Shown here piece after piece: positions 43,524 to 57,601 of a DNA stretch of 64,000 bases. Numbering within the stretch: the first letter of the stretch is position 1; every line of letters starts with the position of its first letter. A program made the position numbers and the translations under genes. Origin of the DNA: an uncultured Pelagibacteraceae bacterium (GTDB lineage: Bacteria; Pseudomonadota; Alphaproteobacteria; Pelagibacterales; Pelagibacteraceae); NCBI GenBank assembly GCA_902522325.1, contig CABYVA010000003.1, forward strand, positions 1-64,000. Direction: 5' to 3'. The notes below the pieces were generated by a model. That model was not told the origin of the DNA and did not search any database. It saw nothing but the letters and a program-made list of their open reading frames with translations.

Positions 43524-44412
43524 TTTTAATTTTTTTATTAGCTAAGAATAGACCAATTATTACAAAAATAGATCCTATAAAATGATATGCTTGGAATTCT
43601 TCCTTGAAAAAAAATATAGCCATAACTGCACTAAACAAGGGTATTAACATAAGAAAAATTCCAGCTCTATTTGGTCCTATAATTGATACTGCTCCAGTCC
43701 AGCAGTAATAAGATCCAATACTTGGAAATAGAGCCAAATATATCAAACAATATAAAAAGTTTTTATTTACATTTATAATATCACTTTGCGAATATTCATA
43801 TAAAAATTGAGGAAATAAAAATATTAATCCACATGAACAAAGAATATGGACCAAAGATAATAATGATATTTTTAATTTTAATTTTTTTAAAAAAGCAGAA
43901 TAAATCCCCCAGCAGAACACTGCGCATATCATCCAAATATCTCCAATATTAAAGCTAAGAGTCAATAAAATATTTAAATCCAATCTAGTGATAATTGCAA
44001 AAACTCCGATTACAGAGATTATAAGACCAGCTAGCTGATAAGAGTTTGTATTTTCGATCTTAAATAAAAAGCAAAAAAGAATTATTGCTGCTGGTATTGC
44101 TGTATTAAACAGTGATGCGTTAATTACCTGCGTATAATTTAAAGAAATATAAACAAAAGAGTTAAAAAGACCGACGCTTGTTAAACCAAGAAGAAGTAAC
44201 AAAGAAAAACTATTAAATATATTTTTTTTATTATTTAAAATTTCTTTGTAGGTAAATGGTAATAAAATAAACCAAACAGTTAACCATCTAAAAAATACTA
44301 ATGAAAAAGGTGGTATATTTTCAAAAAAAGCAAATTTACCAACAATAAAATTTCCAGCCCAAAATATTGAAGCCAAAACTAACATTAAATATGCTTTAAT
44401 GTTTTTATTCAC
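43516..44412 (-). CDS. EamA/DMT-family membrane transporter
   Basis: The 298-residue protein has ten hydrophobic helices in two EamA repeats (MLVLASIFWAGNFIVGKFAF at the start, LNYTQVINASLFNTAIPAAI, and TGAVSIIGPNRAGIFLMLIP followed by FFFKEEF). It overlaps the DadA-like gene by one base and msrB by 8 bp. A link with amino-acid transport is plausible from the dehydrogenase neighbour but cannot be shown. Confidence 0.9.
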   Translation of the reverse strand: MNKNIKAYLMLVLASIFWAGNFIVGKFAFFENIPPFSLVFFRWLTVWFILLPFTYKEILNNKKNIFNSFSLLLLLGLTSVGLFNSFVYISLNYTQVINASLFNTAIPAAIILFCFLFKIENTNSYQLAGLIISVIGVFAIITRLDLNILLTLSFNIGDIWMICAVFCWGIYSAFLKKLKLKISLLSLVHILCSCGLIFLFPQFLYEYSQSDIINVNKNFLYCLIYLALFPSIGSYYCWTGAVSIIGPNRAGIFLMLIPLFSAVMAIFFFKEEFQAYHFIGSIFVIIGLFLANKKIKNA

Positions 44413-45665
44413 TAAGCAAACCTTAAGGAGCTATATGGTTCTAATTCTAAATTTGTATTTTCGCCTGATATCATCTTTGAAACAATCTTTCCTGATATTG
44501 CTCCTAGCGTCCATCCTAAATGATGATGTCCGAACGAGTAATAAACGTTTTTATAATTTTTGGAAGGTCCTATGACTGGTAGATAGTCAGGTAGCGTAGG
44601 TCTGAAACCTAACCATTCGTCTTCATGTTCCGGTAATCCATCTAACAAATATTTGGCATTATTTACCAAATTTTTTATTCTTCCTTTGCTTAATGGATTT
44701 TCTAAGCCACCAAATTCTACTGTACCTACTACCCTTAATCCTTGTTCCATTGGGGTCATTCCAAAACCTCTATTTTGAAATACTACAGGGCGTGAAATTA
44801 AATTATCGCAACCTTTAAAATGAATATGATAACCACGCTCTGTATCTAGTGGAATCTTTTCATCTAACTTATCAGTTAATTTTTTTGAAAAAGCTCCACA
44901 AGCAATAACTAACTTATCAAATATAAATCTTTGAGCCTCAGAAATTACTACGGGGTTTTCACCATCAAAATTTAAATCCTGAATATTTAATTTTAAAAAT
45001 TTTCCATCTTTTTTTATAAAATTTTCAAATAATTTTAACCAAATTTTCCCAGGATTTCTAGCATGTCTGGCCTTCTTATAAAAAACTCCAGCGTGATAAA
45101 TATTTTTAATATTTGGTTCTAAATCATGAATTTCTTTTTTATTGAGAATTTGTTGCTCTGCTCCTACTTCTTCTCTAGCTTTAATTTCTAATTCTCTGCT
45201 TTTAAGATTTTGATCATTCCAAATATACATAATACCTTTATTTTCTACTAATCCGGATAAATCAATTTCTTCAAACAATTCATCATATGCTGGTATTGCT
45301 AGGTCTAATATTTGATGCATGTACTTTGCTGTATGCATCATTTTTTTTTTAGTACAATTATTTATAAATTTTAAAAACCATGGAATCATTTTTGGAACGT
45401 AATTCCATTTTAAAGCTAATGGACCAGTAGAACTTAAAAGCATAGCTGGAACATCCGTTAAAATATCTGGTCTGTTTAAAGGTATAGAAGCATAAGGCGA
45501 AAAATGACCTGCATTTCCATAGGAAGCAGCTGCGCTTCCCGGTGTTTCTTTGTCAAATAAAGTTACTTCGTGGCCTTTTTTTTGCAAAAATAACGCATTA
45601 CAAACACCTTGAATTCCTGCTCCAATAATTCCTATTTTTAATTTTTTTTTTTTGTCCGACCTCAT
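44412..45665 (-). CDS. DadA-like FAD-dependent D-amino-acid dehydrogenase
   Basis: The 417-residue flavoprotein starts with GIIGAGIQGVCNALFLQKKG and LFDKETPGSAAASYGNAGHFSPYA, the DadA-type FAD region. It continues with LALKWNYVPKMIPWFLKF and DKLVIACGAFSKKL. Near the end come LGFRPTLPDYLPVIGPS and YSFGHHHLGWTLG. Such enzymes oxidise D-amino acids or proline-like substrates to keto/imino acids and pass electrons to the respiratory chain. Exact substrate is uncertain. Confidence 0.88.
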   Translation of the reverse strand: MRSDKKKKLKIGIIGAGIQGVCNALFLQKKGHEVTLFDKETPGSAAASYGNAGHFSPYASIPLNRPDILTDVPAMLLSSTGPLALKWNYVPKMIPWFLKFINNCTKKKMMHTAKYMHQILDLAIPAYDELFEEIDLSGLVENKGIMYIWNDQNLKSRELEIKAREEVGAEQQILNKKEIHDLEPNIKNIYHAGVFYKKARHARNPGKIWLKLFENFIKKDGKFLKLNIQDLNFDGENPVVISEAQRFIFDKLVIACGAFSKKLTDKLDEKIPLDTERGYHIHFKGCDNLISRPVVFQNRGFGMTPMEQGLRVVGTVEFGGLENPLSKGRIKNLVNNAKYLLDGLPEHEDEWLGFRPTLPDYLPVIGPSKNYKNVYYSFGHHHLGWTLGAISGKIVSKMISGENTNLELEPYSSLRFA

Positions 45666-45696
45666 AATAACTAGTTCAATTTAAAATTGTAATGAA

Positions 45697-45999
45697 TTAC
45701 TTTTTAGAAATAATTTTTTTTCTAGTTTTTTTAATACTGGTTTCAATTAATGCAATTAAATCTTCATCTAAATTTATTTGTTCGTTTTTTTTTTCTAGTA
45801 AAATAGATGCATGTTCAAGTGTATTTTTTCCAGTTTTTTCTTTAACTAGTGTATTTGATTGATAAGACAATGCGGCATGATATATATTTCCTGTTTCAGC
45901 AATTGTATAAGTTGGACCTAAAAAAGAGCTGTATTGTGCACAGCTATTTAAAAAGACACCCGTAGCTATAAAAAAAATTATCTTTCTCATTTCCCTCAT
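45697..45999 (-). CDS. Small lipoprotein of unknown function
   Basis: The 100-residue protein has a lipoprotein signal (IIFFIATGVFLNSC) followed by AQYSSFLGPTYTIAETGNIYHAALSY and a lysine-rich C-terminus. The YSSFLGPTYT-AETGNIYHAAL pattern looks conserved-protein-like, but I do not recognise a family. A GAGGGA lies between two in-frame ATGs (45999 and 45990); the first is used here. It stands alone between the DadA-like gene and a 102-bp gap before rodA. Confidence 0.7.
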   Translation of the reverse strand: MREMRKIIFFIATGVFLNSCAQYSSFLGPTYTIAETGNIYHAALSYQSNTLVKEKTGKNTLEHASILLEKKNEQINLDEDLIALIETSIKKTRKKIISKK

Positions 46000-46101
46000 G
46001 AAAATTAAAACATTTTAAAAGCTAAATAACAAATAAAAAAACTCCTAAGACTTGTTTTAATATCCGTTTTGAGCCTTTTTTAGTAAAAAAACTAATTAAA
46101 A

Positions 46102-47226
46102 TTAGGAAACTGTTTGTCTTGAGTGTATTTTGGCACTCATAACTATGCTTAAACCAATCATTGTTGCTAGCATTGAAGATCCCCCATATGACATTATTGG
46201 CAAAGGAGATCCTACTATAGGAAGTAAGCCTAAAACCATGCTCATGTTAATTGTGACATAAACAAAAATTGCAGAGCCAAATCCAAAACAAAATAATTTT
46301 CCAAAAAAACTTCTAGTATCAGAACCAATTTTTATAATTCTAAAAATCATAATTGCATAAATTAATAAAAGAAATGTTGAACCAATAAATCCATGCTCCT
46401 CTGAAAAAAGTGTAAATATAAAATCAGTGTGTTTTTCAGGTAAAAATTCTAAATAACTTTGAGTTCCTTTTAGAAATCCTTTTCCAGTAAAACCTCCAGA
46501 TCCTACGGCAATTTTTGATTGAATAATTTGATATCCTGCCCCCAAAGGATCTTTATCAGGATCAAAAAAAGTTAAAATTCTTAGTTTTTGATAAGGTTTT
46601 AAAAAAGAAATTATAAATGGAGTTGAAATTAGAAAAGTTAAAAAAGTATAAATAAAATATTTTATATTTATTCCTGCTAACCACATAACAATGATTCCGC
46701 TTAAAGCAATTAGTATTGATGTGCCTAAATCAGGCTGACTTACTACTAGCAGTATTGGTAGTACCAATATTGTAATTGGTATTACCAAATTTTTAATTTG
46801 ATTTACGTTATTAATTTGAAGTCGATGATAAAGTTTTGCATAACAAATTATTATTGCAATTTTCATTAATTCTGATGGTTGTAAATTAATGAAATACAAA
46901 TTTAACCATCTTTTTGAACCTGATGATGTAACTCCATAAAACGATGTCCATATTAAAAGTCCCAAAACCACTATGTAAAATAAATATCCTATTGCATGCC
47001 AAAATCTAATACTTAAAAATGAGAAAAAAAACATCATTATAAAAAAAATTAGAAATCGTAAAATATGGCTTTTGCTATGGTATAAAAGTTCTCCTCCATC
47101 AGTAGAATACATTGAGAAACTACTTATTATTCCTAATATAATAATACAAAATAATAAAACTAAATCGAATGATCTTAACTTTTGAAAGAAAGTATATTGA
47201 TCTGAATATGAAACTTGTTGATACAT
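46102..47226 (-). CDS. rodA: Peptidoglycan polymerase RodA (MrdB)
   Basis: The 374-residue SEDS-family protein has about ten helices and polymerises glycan strands for cell elongation with PBP2. Family marks are WLNLYFINLQPSELMKIAIII, SQPDLGTSILI, FLPEKHTDFIFTLFSEEHGFIG and the C-terminal PIMSYGGSSMLATM. It starts one base after the mrdA stop. It is last in the mre-mrd run. Confidence 0.95.
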   Translation of the reverse strand: MYQQVSYSDQYTFFQKLRSFDLVLLFCIIILGIISSFSMYSTDGGELLYHSKSHILRFLIFFIMMFFFSFLSIRFWHAIGYLFYIVVLGLLIWTSFYGVTSSGSKRWLNLYFINLQPSELMKIAIIICYAKLYHRLQINNVNQIKNLVIPITILVLPILLVVSQPDLGTSILIALSGIIVMWLAGINIKYFIYTFLTFLISTPFIISFLKPYQKLRILTFFDPDKDPLGAGYQIIQSKIAVGSGGFTGKGFLKGTQSYLEFLPEKHTDFIFTLFSEEHGFIGSTFLLLIYAIMIFRIIKIGSDTRSFFGKLFCFGFGSAIFVYVTINMSMVLGLLPIVGSPLPIMSYGGSSMLATMIGLSIVMSAKIHSRQTVS

Positions 47227-49197
47227 TTATGTTGCTAAAGAAAAATTTTTAGATCTCGCTTTTTCTCTTTCCTCATGTCTATCTATAATTAGTTTAAATA
47301 ATTTTTTTGCCATAGGTGCTGCTGTTGTGCTTCCTGATCCTCCATGCTCAATAAGTATGCTTAATGCATATCTTGGATTTTCATAAGGACCAAAAGCTAC
47401 ATATAAAGCATGGTCTCGTTCCTCGTATGGAACGTCTTTTGCTTTTAACTCTAATTCTCTGTGTCTCTCAGTTATTTTTTTTACCTGTGCTGTTCCTGTT
47501 TTTCCTGCAAACTGATACTTTTTATCTTTAAGTCTTGAACCAAAAGAAGTTCCCATCACCTCGTTAGTTGAGCCCCACATTGCTTCTAAAACAAATTTGA
47601 TATTTTCAGGATTTCGAAACAAAGTTTGATACTCTTTATCTTTAATATTAAAAAACTCCTTAACTTCTTTTCTGATAGGATTTATTTCTTCTTTTGCTGT
47701 TAAAGCACTTTGTTTCATTTTAAATTTTATTTTTTCTAAACTATCTTGGTTTTTTTCAACTGTTATTCTTGGATAAATTTTAAATCCTCCATTAGCTAAT
47801 TGTGCAGTCATTAAACATAATTGTAGTGGTGTAGTCTGAATATAGCCTTGGCCAATACCAGTGATTATTGTTTCACCTAAAACCCATCCTTGTCCAAGCT
47901 GTTGTTTTTTCCAAGTTGTGCTTGGAATTAGTCCTTTTTTTTCATTGCCTATAGTTCCTTTCAAAACTGTGTTACCTAAACCAAATTTTTTTGCTGTTAA
48001 ACTTAAACGGTCAACACCAAGTTTTCTGGCAGTTTCATAAAAATATGTGTCGCAAGATTGTTTAATGGCGTTTCTTAAATCCATATATCCGTGCCCTTTT
48101 TTTTTCCAACAATGGTATGTTTGTCCGTACATTTCCATTTTCCCTGTGCACAGCACTGTATTTTTAGGTGAGATTATGTCGTTCTCCAGAGCTGATAGAG
48201 CTACGATTGGTTTTATTGTTGAACCAGGAGAATATAAACCATAAACAGTTTTGTTTACGAGAGGCTTAAGAGGGTTACTTTTTATCAAATTCCAATCTTG
48301 TTGAGATATCCCATATAAAAATAAGTTAGGATTAAATGATGGCGAAGACTGCATTGCAATTATGTCTCCAGTATAAATATCCATTACACTAATAGATCCT
48401 GCTTTATCCCCTAATAATTCACCAGCTAATTTTTGAACCTCTAAATCTAGAGTTAATTTTATGTCCTGTCCTTTTGTACCTTCCTCAAAATCTAACTGAT
48501 TAATACGTTTTCCATAAGCATTAACTTCATATCTTTGAACACCATTTGTTCCTATCAAATAATTTTCAAAAGTTTTTTCTAGACCAATTTTTCCAACTCT
48601 CAAACCCGCAACATGGTTTTGTTTTATTGTTTCGTTTCGAATTAAATCATTTTCGCTTGCTTCTCCAACGTAGCCTAGCACATGTGTAAAAGTTTCATTA
48701 TATGGATAATTTCTAGCAACTGATAATACTGGTTTTGCGCCTATTAAATCATGTAAATAAAAATTTATTTTAGAAAATTCATCCCAAGTTAAATTTTCTG
48801 AAATAACCAATGTTTCCCAAGGTTTTTGGGAATTTTTTTTTTTCATTATTTTAGCGAATTGTTTATCGCTTAATTTTAAAATTTCTCTAAGCCTATTCAT
48901 CAAAGCTTTGAAATTATCAACATCTTCAGGAACTACGTGCAATTGATAAACTTTCAAATTTCCTGCAATTACATTTCCAAAATAATCTAGAAATTGCCCT
49001 CTGATAGGTGGCAATCTCCATTCTCGTAAACGATTTTTATCTGATAAAGTTAAATATTTTTTATTTTCATTTATTTGTAGCGAAAAAAGTCTTGCAACTA
49101 TCCCCGTAAATATTATGCCTTTGGCTAAAGACAAAATAAATACTCTTCTGTTCAAAGTACTTAATTTTCTAACGAATGTATCACCACCACTAAACAT
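47227..49197 (-). CDS. mrdA: Penicillin-binding protein 2 (MrdA)
   Basis: The class B transpeptidase cross-links peptidoglycan during elongation. It has one N-terminal membrane helix, the dimerisation region with RLREWRLPPIRGQFLDYFGN, and the transpeptidase domain with active-site Ser in YSPGSTIKP, the SxN-like motif QSCDTYFYE and KTGTAQ. I chose ATG 49197 (656 residues), which overlaps the mreD stop by 8 bp. The longer frame requires a TTG. Confidence 0.95.
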   Translation of the reverse strand: MFSGGDTFVRKLSTLNRRVFILSLAKGIIFTGIVARLFSLQINENKKYLTLSDKNRLREWRLPPIRGQFLDYFGNVIAGNLKVYQLHVVPEDVDNFKALMNRLREILKLSDKQFAKIMKKKNSQKPWETLVISENLTWDEFSKINFYLHDLIGAKPVLSVARNYPYNETFTHVLGYVGEASENDLIRNETIKQNHVAGLRVGKIGLEKTFENYLIGTNGVQRYEVNAYGKRINQLDFEEGTKGQDIKLTLDLEVQKLAGELLGDKAGSISVMDIYTGDIIAMQSSPSFNPNLFLYGISQQDWNLIKSNPLKPLVNKTVYGLYSPGSTIKPIVALSALENDIISPKNTVLCTGKMEMYGQTYHCWKKKGHGYMDLRNAIKQSCDTYFYETARKLGVDRLSLTAKKFGLGNTVLKGTIGNEKKGLIPSTTWKKQQLGQGWVLGETIITGIGQGYIQTTPLQLCLMTAQLANGGFKIYPRITVEKNQDSLEKIKFKMKQSALTAKEEINPIRKEVKEFFNIKDKEYQTLFRNPENIKFVLEAMWGSTNEVMGTSFGSRLKDKKYQFAGKTGTAQVKKITERHRELELKAKDVPYEERDHALYVAFGPYENPRYALSILIEHGGSGSTTAAPMAKKLFKLIIDRHEEREKARSKNFSLAT

Positions 49198-49708
49198 TTG
49201 ATTTACCAAAGACTAACTTTAAATATATTTCAAAAATATTTGCAAAAATAACATAAAATAAAAATGTAAATAATAAATTTACTAAAATATCGTTGTAATC
49301 TAGGTTTATTGAAAAAAATAAAACCAAAGATGAATACATAATTGATTTTACTACTAAGATTGTCACTAAAAAAAATAACCAATCCTTTATTAAACTTGGA
49401 CGTAAAGTAATGTTTCTTAAATAACCAGCAAAACCACAAATAATTAAGTAACAAAAACTGCTTATGCCTATAGGAAGTCCTACTACTACATCATTAATTA
49501 GCCCTGATAAAAAAATTAAACCATATCCCAAACTTTCACTTTTTTTTAAGCTCCAGAAAAAAATTAAAATAAAAGGAAAATCAAAAGAAAAATATTTAAG
49601 GTCTAAATAATTAAAATCAAATTCATTTAAAACAGATATAAAAAGCACAATAATAGGTGCATTAACTAGCAATTTTTGAAGTATGTTAGCCTTTGAAAAT
49701 TTAATCAT
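49190..49708 (-). CDS. mreD: Rod-shape protein MreD
   Basis: The 172-residue inner-membrane protein has about five hydrophobic helices. Its position between mreC and mrdA, with overlaps of 8 bp on each side, is diagnostic; the sequence itself is weakly conserved, as is normal for MreD. GLIFLSGLINDVVVGLPIGISSF is the best family-like segment. It links MreC and the elongation machinery. Confidence 0.88.
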   Translation of the reverse strand: MIKFSKANILQKLLVNAPIIVLFISVLNEFDFNYLDLKYFSFDFPFILIFFWSLKKSESLGYGLIFLSGLINDVVVGLPIGISSFCYLIICGFAGYLRNITLRPSLIKDWLFFLVTILVVKSIMYSSLVLFFSINLDYNDILVNLLFTFLFYVIFANIFEIYLKLVFGKSNV

Positions 49709-50558
49709 TACCTAATTCTTTCTTAAAAGATATTATTTTTACAAATCTTAATTGAGCAAAATCAGAAAAAAATTCAACTGTTTTTAAATTATTTTCATTT
49801 TCTGATTTAATTTTTCCTACTGGTATTCCTGATTTAAAAACTCCTCCAGAGCCAGAAGTGTAAATTAAATTATCTTCTACAATTTGATAATCATCTTTTA
49901 AATATTGTAAAATTCCATTATCTTGCCCTGTGCCTGAAAGAATTGATTGGTAGTCACCTGGTTCAATAGTTATTGGAATTTTACTATTCAAATCTGATAA
50001 AAGCAAAACTCTAGATGTTAAATAATTAACTTCAACAACTTTGCCAACTAAAAATGTTTCGTCAAGAGCAGCCATACCAAGCTTAACATTGTTTTTACTG
50101 CCTTTGTTTATTATTATTGATCTAAGAAAAGGACTTTTTTTATCTATTAATATTTTTGCAACAATCTCGTTTGTGTCAATTAGATAGTCATCTACAATTT
50201 TTTTTAATCTTTTATTTTCTGCGATAATGTATTTGTTTGCAATTTTTTCTGATTTAATTTTTTTTAATTCTGATTTAGTTTCTAAATAATCATCATATAG
50301 GAAAAAATGATTTTTAACTGTTTGATAAGATTTTATTATATAATTTTCAGGTGTGGAAACTATAAATGATGAACGGTAAACAACTTCTCTAATACCAGCT
50401 CTTAAATAATCGATCCCAGCAAAATTTAATTTTGCTAAAGATAAAAGTATTAATGAAAAAAAAATTAAAACAATTAATGAAAAACGTTGTTGAGTACCTT
50501 TTTTTAAAAAGGCGGAACGAATAGCTATTATAAAATCGTCTCTACTACTCGTTTCCAT
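49701..50558 (-). CDS. mreC: Rod-shape protein MreC
   Basis: The 285-residue protein has an N-terminal membrane helix (SLIVLIFFSLILLSLA). A coiled-coil follows with YDDYLETKSELKKIKSEKIANK. The beta-barrel part has SIIINKGSKNNVKLGMAALDE, FLVGKVVEVNYLTSRVLLLSD and GTGQDNGILQYL. MreC couples MreB filaments to PBP2 in the periplasm. It begins 9 bp after mreB. Confidence 0.92.
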   Translation of the reverse strand: METSSRDDFIIAIRSAFLKKGTQQRFSLIVLIFFSLILLSLAKLNFAGIDYLRAGIREVVYRSSFIVSTPENYIIKSYQTVKNHFFLYDDYLETKSELKKIKSEKIANKYIIAENKRLKKIVDDYLIDTNEIVAKILIDKKSPFLRSIIINKGSKNNVKLGMAALDETFLVGKVVEVNYLTSRVLLLSDLNSKIPITIEPGDYQSILSGTGQDNGILQYLKDDYQIVEDNLIYTSGSGGVFKSGIPVGKIKSENENNLKTVEFFSDFAQLRFVKIISFKKELGND

Positions 50559-50567
50559 AAATGATTA

Positions 50568-53196
<2,629 letters not shown>

Positions 53197-53286
53197 TTTA
53201 TTTATTTTATGCATCGATATCATACATGCTCTCGCACAGATTGCAAAATAAAATAGAACTTTTTTTTAGATTTAATAATTAAAAAA

Positions 53287-54871
<1,585 letters not shown>

Positions 54872-54872
<1 letters not shown>

Positions 54873-56638
54873 TAAACTAATGTCTTTCCTTTTCCTGTTA
54901 TTTTTTTAGCTTTTTGATCGTTAGGACCCAAAAGCATTTCATTATGCGGCTTACCCGAAGGTATCATAGGAAAACAATTTTCTTGTTTATCAACTAAACA
55001 ATCAAAAATAACTGGTCTATCTGTATTAATCATTTCAATAATTTTATCATCTAGTTCCTCAGGTTTTTCAGCTCTAATACCAACGCATCCATAAGCCTCT
55101 GCTAGTTTTACAAAATCAGGTAAAGCAGCAGTATAGCTCTCTGAATAATTTTTATCATGTAAGAGCTCTTGCCATTGTCTAACCATTCCCATGTATTCAT
55201 TATTTAAAATAAATATTTTGATCGGTAAACTATATTGAACAGCTGTAGACATCTCTTGCATAGTCATTAAAACTGAAGCTTCTCCGGCTATATCGACAAC
55301 AAGTTTTTTTGGATGAGCAATCTGAACACCAATTGCAGCGGGCAAGCCATATCCCATTGTGCCTAATCCACCAGATGTCATCCAACGGTTTGGTTTATTA
55401 AATTTATAATGTTGCGCAGCCCACATTTGATGTTGCCCAACTTCAGTTGTTACATAAGTATCTTTATTTTTCGTTAACTCATAAAGTCTTTGAACTGCAT
55501 ACTGAGGTTTTATAGTTTCAGTACTGTTAATAAAATCAAAAGATTTGACTGCCCTCCATTTTTGAATTTTTTCCCACCAGCTAGAAATCTTTTGATTATT
55601 AGATTTTGCAAAATTAGGCCTTACTTTTTTTATGGTCCTTATTGTAGATGATATAACTTCTGCAACATCGCCTATAATTGGTAAATCCACTTTAACATTT
55701 TTGTTTATTGATGATGGATCAATATCTATATGAACTTTTTTCGATTTAGGAGAAAATTCATCAATCTTTCCAGTTATTCTATCGTCAAATCTTGCACCAA
55801 TATTTATCATTAAATCGCAATCATGCATTGCATTGTTTGCTTCGTAAGAACCATGCATTCCAAGCATCCCTAAAAAATGATTATCTTCCCCAGGATAAGA
55901 TCCAAGGCCTTGTAATGTTGTTGTAATTGGAAAGCCAGTTATATTTACAATCTCTCTTAAAAGTTCGCTCGCCTTTGGTCCTGAATTTATAACACCTCCA
56001 CCAGTATAAAAAATTGGCTTGGAAGATTTACTCATTAAATTTATCAATTGATCAATATCTTTCTGAGAAAACAAATTATGAACTTTTCCATTAGGTTTTT
56101 TCTGTTTTTTAAATTTGGTATAACTTGCTTTCTGAAACTGTACATCTTTTGGGATATCAACTAGAACAGGTCCTGGCCTGCCAGTAGTTGCAACTTCAAA
56201 AGCTTTATGAATTGTTTTTTCTAAATTTTTAATATCTTTAACTAACCAGTTGTGCTTTGTGCAAGGTCTAGTTATTCCTGTTGTGTCACATTCTTGAAAA
56301 GCATCTGTTCCAATTAAATGTGTAGGAACTTGTCCCGAAATACAAACTAAAGGTATCGAGTCCATGTAAGCATCGGTTAATGCAGTTACTGCATTAGTTG
56401 CACCAGGCCCAGATGTTACTAAAAGAACTCCAGGTTTGCCTGAAGATCTAGCGTAGCCTTCAGCAGCATGACCAGCTCCTTGTTCATGGCGAGCAAGAAT
56501 ATGTTTTATTGAATTATGATTTTTTAATTCATCATATATAGGTAGTACTGCTCCTCCTGGATAACCAAAAATAAACTCTACCTCTTGGTCTTCCAAACAT
56601 TTAAAGACAATTTCAGCTCCTGAATACAATTTTGACAT
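54872..56638 (-). CDS. ilvB: Acetolactate synthase large (catalytic) subunit
   Basis: The 588-residue thiamine-diphosphate enzyme condenses two pyruvates (or pyruvate and 2-oxobutyrate) for valine, leucine and isoleucine. It has the catalytic-Glu region FIFGYPGGAVLPIYDEL and ILARHEQGAGHAAEGYAR, the FAD-related middle domain, GGLGTMGYGLPAAIG, and the TPP motif DIAGEASVLMTMQEM (GDG-like, Ala in place of the second Gly) with NNEYMGMVRQW. No attenuator-like leader is seen in the 49-bp gap upstream. Confidence 0.96.
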
Positions 56639-56687
56639 TTGTTCAATCTAGCTGAAGTCCTGCTAATTGGTCAAGTTTAACGAGCGA

Positions 56688-57599
56688 TTATTTAAATTTT
56701 TTTATCATTAAGTTCAGATCATTTGGATCAATTTTGTACCATGATTTCATCTGACCTCGTGCCCATGTCGTTTGCCTTTTAGCATATTGTCTTGTTTTTA
56801 TGCAAATTCGTTCCTTTGCTTCTTTTAAATTAAGCTCCCCACTTAAATATTTTCTAATTTCACTAATACCGATTACTTTATTTGAGCTATTTCGTTTTTT
56901 AACTTTTAATTTATTGAATTTAACAACCTCCGAAATTGCTCCCTTTTCAAACATCATATCTACTCTCTGATTAATCCTTTCTATTAGTTTTGTCCTTGGA
57001 AAATCTAAGTATATTTTTAAAAAAGTATTTATATCAAAAAAAATTTTTGTTTTTGAAAACCATCTTATCATTGATTTTTTTGTAAATTTTTTTATCTCAA
57101 AAGCTCTTATCGATCTTTGAACATCGTTATGATTAATTTTATTTTTAACAAGTGGATCAATTTTAATAAGTCTTTTATAAAATTTTTTTTGACCTATTTT
57201 TTCTTGTAAAGATCTTGTTTCATTTCTAATTTTTAAAGGAATAGTGGGTATTTTTACCAAACCTTCTGTAAGTGCTCTGAAATAAAGTCCTGTACCGCCG
57301 ACAATAATTGGCACTTTATTTCTTTTTCGTATTTCTTTTATTTTTTTTATAACAAGTTTCAACCAGATACCTGTAGAAAAATTTTTTTTAACACTTTGAA
57401 AACCGTAAAGATGATGTTTTATTTTTTTTTGAATTTTTTTATTAGGACGAGCAGTTAGAATATTTAGCTCTTTATAAACCTGCATACTATCTGCATTAAT
57501 AATTTCACCATCAATTTTATTTGCAAATTTAACTGCAAAATTTGATTTTCCTGCTGCTGTGGGTCCTGCAATTAAAATAATTTTGGACAGTTTGTCCAT
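56688..57599 (-). CDS. miaA: tRNA dimethylallyltransferase MiaA
   Basis: The 303-residue enzyme adds a dimethylallyl group to A37 of tRNAs reading UNN codons. It shows the P-loop IILIAGPTAAGKSNFA, INADSMQVYKELNILTARP, VIVGGTGLYFRAL, and KTRQYAKRQTTWARGQ near the end. In this genome it lies two bases after degP and not beside hfq/hflX as in gammaproteobacteria. Confidence 0.95.
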   Translation of the reverse strand: MDKLSKIILIAGPTAAGKSNFAVKFANKIDGEIINADSMQVYKELNILTARPNKKIQKKIKHHLYGFQSVKKNFSTGIWLKLVIKKIKEIRKRNKVPIIVGGTGLYFRALTEGLVKIPTIPLKIRNETRSLQEKIGQKKFYKRLIKIDPLVKNKINHNDVQRSIRAFEIKKFTKKSMIRWFSKTKIFFDINTFLKIYLDFPRTKLIERINQRVDMMFEKGAISEVVKFNKLKVKKRNSSNKVIGISEIRKYLSGELNLKEAKERICIKTRQYAKRQTTWARGQMKSWYKIDPNDLNLMIKKFK

Positions 57600-57601
57600 T
57601 G

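Noticed and set aside
46085-46105. Inverted repeat with a T-run after rodA as a terminator
   Set aside because: The stem is only 5 bp and almost all A/T; such structures are frequent by chance at this base composition.
56639-56687. Attenuator or leader peptide for the ilvB operon
   Set aside because: The gap is 49 bp with no leucine/valine-rich reading frame and no terminator hairpin.
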